A DNA stretch of 6,060 bases from Candidatus Uhrbacteria bacterium. GTDB taxonomy: Bacteria > Patescibacteriota > Patescibacteriia > UBA9934 > GWF2-40-263. Shown here piece after piece: positions 4,232 through 6,060 of the stretch. Each line of letters begins with the position of its first letter. Position 1 is the first letter of the stretch. The position numbers were made by a program, and so were the translations under genes. Below the pieces are notes generated by a model. It did not search any database. It was not told the origin of the DNA and was given only the letters and a program-made list of their open reading frames with translations. The stretch is from the NCBI GenBank assembly GCA_018700535.1, contig JABITQ010000083.1, positions 1 through 6,060 of the forward strand, written 5' to 3'.

Positions 4232-5293
4232 TTACTGCATCTGCTGCCACTCATGCGTCTCCCACGCCCACAATGCCAACCGCTCCGCGTCGTCGAACGA
4301 TTCATAGCGAGAGTCCGCACCAAACACTGTAATGAGTAGTTCACGATCCGTATCATTTCCATCCGGCCGTAGTGCCACCACCACGTTCCAACCCGACTCG
4401 TTTAAAAACCCAGTCTTTCCTCCTGTCACATACACCGCATCGTAATACGACTTCCAGATCATCCAATTAGTATTCGTCATCTTCTTATCCGTCCCGCGTG
4501 TGATGTCATGAATGTAATGCGTTGCTGTGGTCGTAAACTTTCGCATCTCATCACGATTAAGAATATCGCGTGCAAGACGTGTCATCTCGCGAGCTGTTGA
4601 AACGTTTCCAAGCTCGATGCCTGTTGGGTCTACAAAGCGTGTTTTGATGAGGTTGAGATCTGTTGCGCGTGTGTTCATCTCTTTTAAGAAGTTCGTACGA
4701 CTCAGACCTGCTGTGCGAGAGAGTGCATTTGCGGCGTTGTTTGCTGAGCCTACAAGTGCAGCATAAAACAAATCTTGCACTGTAAACTCGTCACCGTCAT
4801 TCACCCACAAACGCGCACCACCAACATTATCTGCATTACGAATGTCACCAGTTGAACTCATGGAGACTTCATAGTCGAGAACCACATCTGCGGTCACAAG
4901 CTTGGTTAACGATGCAATCGGCCACTGTTTATTCTCATTCTTTACAGTAAGAATCTTCCCTGTTGAGCGATCCATCACCACATACGCCGTCGCACCCACT
5001 TGAGATTCAATCTCGCTAGAGTCAACTCGAGTTGGAACACCATCTCCATCCTCAGGCCCATAGCTCGCAAGCTCGTCATGCTCCATCCAACCATACTGTC
5101 GCGCCCAATCCTCTAAGTCCAAAAGGAATCCCGATGCAGTCGCAGGAACAGCAAGCCATGTGTCAGCATCAAACGCCACCTGCAAGTCCCCCCGCTCTTC
5201 ATACACATCTGCAAGTGGGCTCTGAGCCAAAACCGCCACAGGGAAACCTGCAGCGATTAGAAGTGTGATTAAAATGTATTTTGTTAATTCCAT
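4232..5293 (-). CDS. secreted S11-family D-alanyl-D-alanine carboxypeptidase (penicillin-binding protein)
   Basis: S11 peptidases are serine enzymes that remove the terminal D-Ala from peptidoglycan stem peptides outside the membrane. All three active-site motifs are present in order: SLTK at residues 128-131 (nucleophile Ser128, base Lys131), SAN at 183-185 and KTG at 293-295 within TGGKTGFLNESGW. The N-terminus is a signal peptide (hydrophobic 6-22, cleavage probably after VLA-Q near 23). Residues 25-100 form an acidic pre-domain containing GPEDGDGVP, which may be a linker or cation-binding. The protein ends soon after the catalytic domain, and no C-terminal amphipathic membrane anchor is obvious. 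The start overlaps the 3' end of the SpoIID-like gene by 10 nt, so they form one operon. No Shine-Dalgarno is visible. An endopeptidase activity instead of carboxypeptidase is possible. Confidence 0.95.
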   Translation of the reverse strand: MELTKYILITLLIAAGFPVAVLAQSPLADVYEERGDLQVAFDADTWLAVPATASGFLLDLEDWARQYGWMEHDELASYGPEDGDGVPTRVDSSEIESQVGATAYVVMDRSTGKILTVKNENKQWPIASLTKLVTADVVLDYEVSMSSTGDIRNADNVGGARLWVNDGDEFTVQDLFYAALVGSANNAANALSRTAGLSRTNFLKEMNTRATDLNLIKTRFVDPTGIELGNVSTAREMTRLARDILNRDEMRKFTTTATHYIHDITRGTDKKMTNTNWMIWKSYYDAVYVTGGKTGFLNESGWNVVVALRPDGNDTDRELLITVFGADSRYESFDDAERLALWAWETHEWQQMQ

Positions 5294-6060
5294 CGTTTGT
5301 TCAAATCAACGTCGGTATAAAAGTAGTGCAAAATCTCATCCCAAGTGCTTCCGTCATTAGCCATACATAATGCCTCAGTCGCACTCATTCCTACTCCGTG
5401 TCCCCAAAGTGCGAAACCACGCTTTGCATCACACGGTGCGGGGACTCCTTGGAGCCACGCAACCTCATTGTACCAAACCTCTGAGAACGACCTTGTGCGT
5501 CCGTCTGAGCGAGAGAAGTATGGCGTGATCGCTGTGCGCCCCTCGTAGTTTACGGTAATTCCACGTACCTCATCTACTGCCACTTTGATCGACGGATGAC
5601 GATTCTCATACTCATACCCTTTGTACACCTGATCATCAGCGTACGCGTTCATGTGGAAGTAACCGTGGTGTTTTGTATAACGCTCGTAGTGATAGGTGCC
5701 GTATGTGCGCGCAACAACGAGCAAAGCTTTTTTGAATTCTTGATGCGAGTAATCTGATGTCTCAGCAAGACCGTACAAATACTCATCCATTGGCAACTCG
5801 TTGATCACCCAAGTCTCATCTTTGTAAGGAATATATTGCAACTCAAGCACATCGCGGAACGTATTGTCTGCATACGCTGCATTGCGACTTTCGCGACGAT
5901 CAAAGTTATCAATCCTACAAATACCATCCTCATCTTCTGGTACAAATCGTAAGTATTTATAAGTCTCCTCAATCCCGCGCCCTCGGTTAAAGTAATACCT
6001 CTTGTTCTTATAAAAAGCACGCACCATCTCGTCTTTCTCCATCACACCAAGCAACCCACC
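5284..6060 (-). CDS. SpoIID/LytB-like peptidoglycan glycan-acting protein, 5' end outside window
   Basis: The visible 258 codons carry the SpoIID domain. Signs are the ELPMDEYLYGLAETSDYSHQEFKKALLVVARTYGTYH segment near 86-122 (numbered from TTG 6054), where Glu98 aligns with the position of the catalytic Glu of Bacillus SpoIID. Also present are ITPYFSRSDGRTRSFSEVW and a C-terminal GHGVGMSATEALCMANDGSTWDEILHYFY. SpoIID proteins are lytic transglycosylases that cut glycan strands, often preferring strands without stem peptides. The frame is open to the window edge and shows no signal peptide, so the true start is probably upstream and TTG 6054 or ATG 6042 are unlikely starts. The S11 peptidase gene overlaps its 3' end by 10 nt, implying coupled expression and joint wall remodelling. 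CPR bacteria are not known to sporulate, so the role is presumably division or wall turnover. Confidence 0.9.
   Translation of the reverse strand, partial: GGLLGVMEKDEMVRAFYKNKRYYFNRGRGIEETYKYLRFVPEDEDGICRIDNFDRRESRNAAYADNTFRDVLELQYIPYKDETWVINELPMDEYLYGLAETSDYSHQEFKKALLVVARTYGTYHYERYTKHHGYFHMNAYADDQVYKGYEYENRHPSIKVAVDEVRGITVNYEGRTAITPYFSRSDGRTRSFSEVWYNEVAWLQGVPAPCDAKRGFALWGHGVGMSATEALCMANDGSTWDEILHYFYTDVDLNKRWN

Noticed and set aside
4050..4307. Plus-strand 85-aa frame running past the 120-aa gene
   Set aside because: It overlaps the supported gene in another frame, runs through the bidirectional terminator and has no start signals.

Overview
The window looks like chromosomal DNA of a bacterium from the Candidate Phyla Radiation (Patescibacteria). 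This is inferred from gene content and style: very tight packing, small hypothetical proteins, a two-helix membrane protein coupled to a bacterial PH-domain (bPH_2) protein, a SpoIID-like / S11 peptidase pair, mostly absent Shine-Dalgarno sequences, and hairpin terminators pressed against stop codons. TAA and TGA are used as stops and no gene needs TGA as a sense codon, so the recoded Gracilibacteria/Absconditabacteria are unlikely. No rRNA or marker phylogeny is available, so a lineage below that level cannot be named.

Layout, left to right. (1) Positions 1-373 hold the 3' tail of an unrecognised gene overlapping a 70-residue hypothetical gene, closed by a perfect 12-bp hairpin. (2) Positions 389-1108 hold an extended -10 promoter and a 229-residue protein built mainly from thirteen 11-residue repeats. 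(3) Positions 1109-1626 form a tRNA block: promoter, a 127-bp hairpin element with perfect 19-bp terminal inverted repeats, tRNA-Gly(GCC) and its terminator, then promoter, tRNA-Leu(UAA) and its terminator. (4) Positions 1819-2878 hold ruvB (Holliday-junction branch migration motor) and its terminator. (5) Positions 2878-3783 hold a possibly leaderless two-gene operon for a small membrane protein and a membrane-anchored PH-domain protein, joined by an ATGA overlap. (6) Positions 3802-4176 hold an orphan 120-residue hypothetical gene with the best Shine-Dalgarno of the window. (7) A bidirectional terminator at 4188-4221 separates it from a minus-strand operon at 4232-6060: a SpoIID-like protein (cut by the window edge), then a secreted S11 D-Ala-D-Ala carboxypeptidase overlapping it by 10 nt.

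The functions are mainly housekeeping: decoding (tRNAs), recombination (RuvB) and cell-wall remodelling (SpoIID-like glycan-acting protein plus peptide-trimming S11 peptidase). The two most unusual items are the 11-mer repeat protein, whose repeat places acidic residues on one helix face and Phe/Ala/Arg/Lys on the other, and the hairpin element lying exactly between the tRNA-Gly promoter and the tRNA. The latter resembles a miniature inverted-repeat element inserted into a tRNA leader, or a structured RNA co-transcribed with the tRNA.
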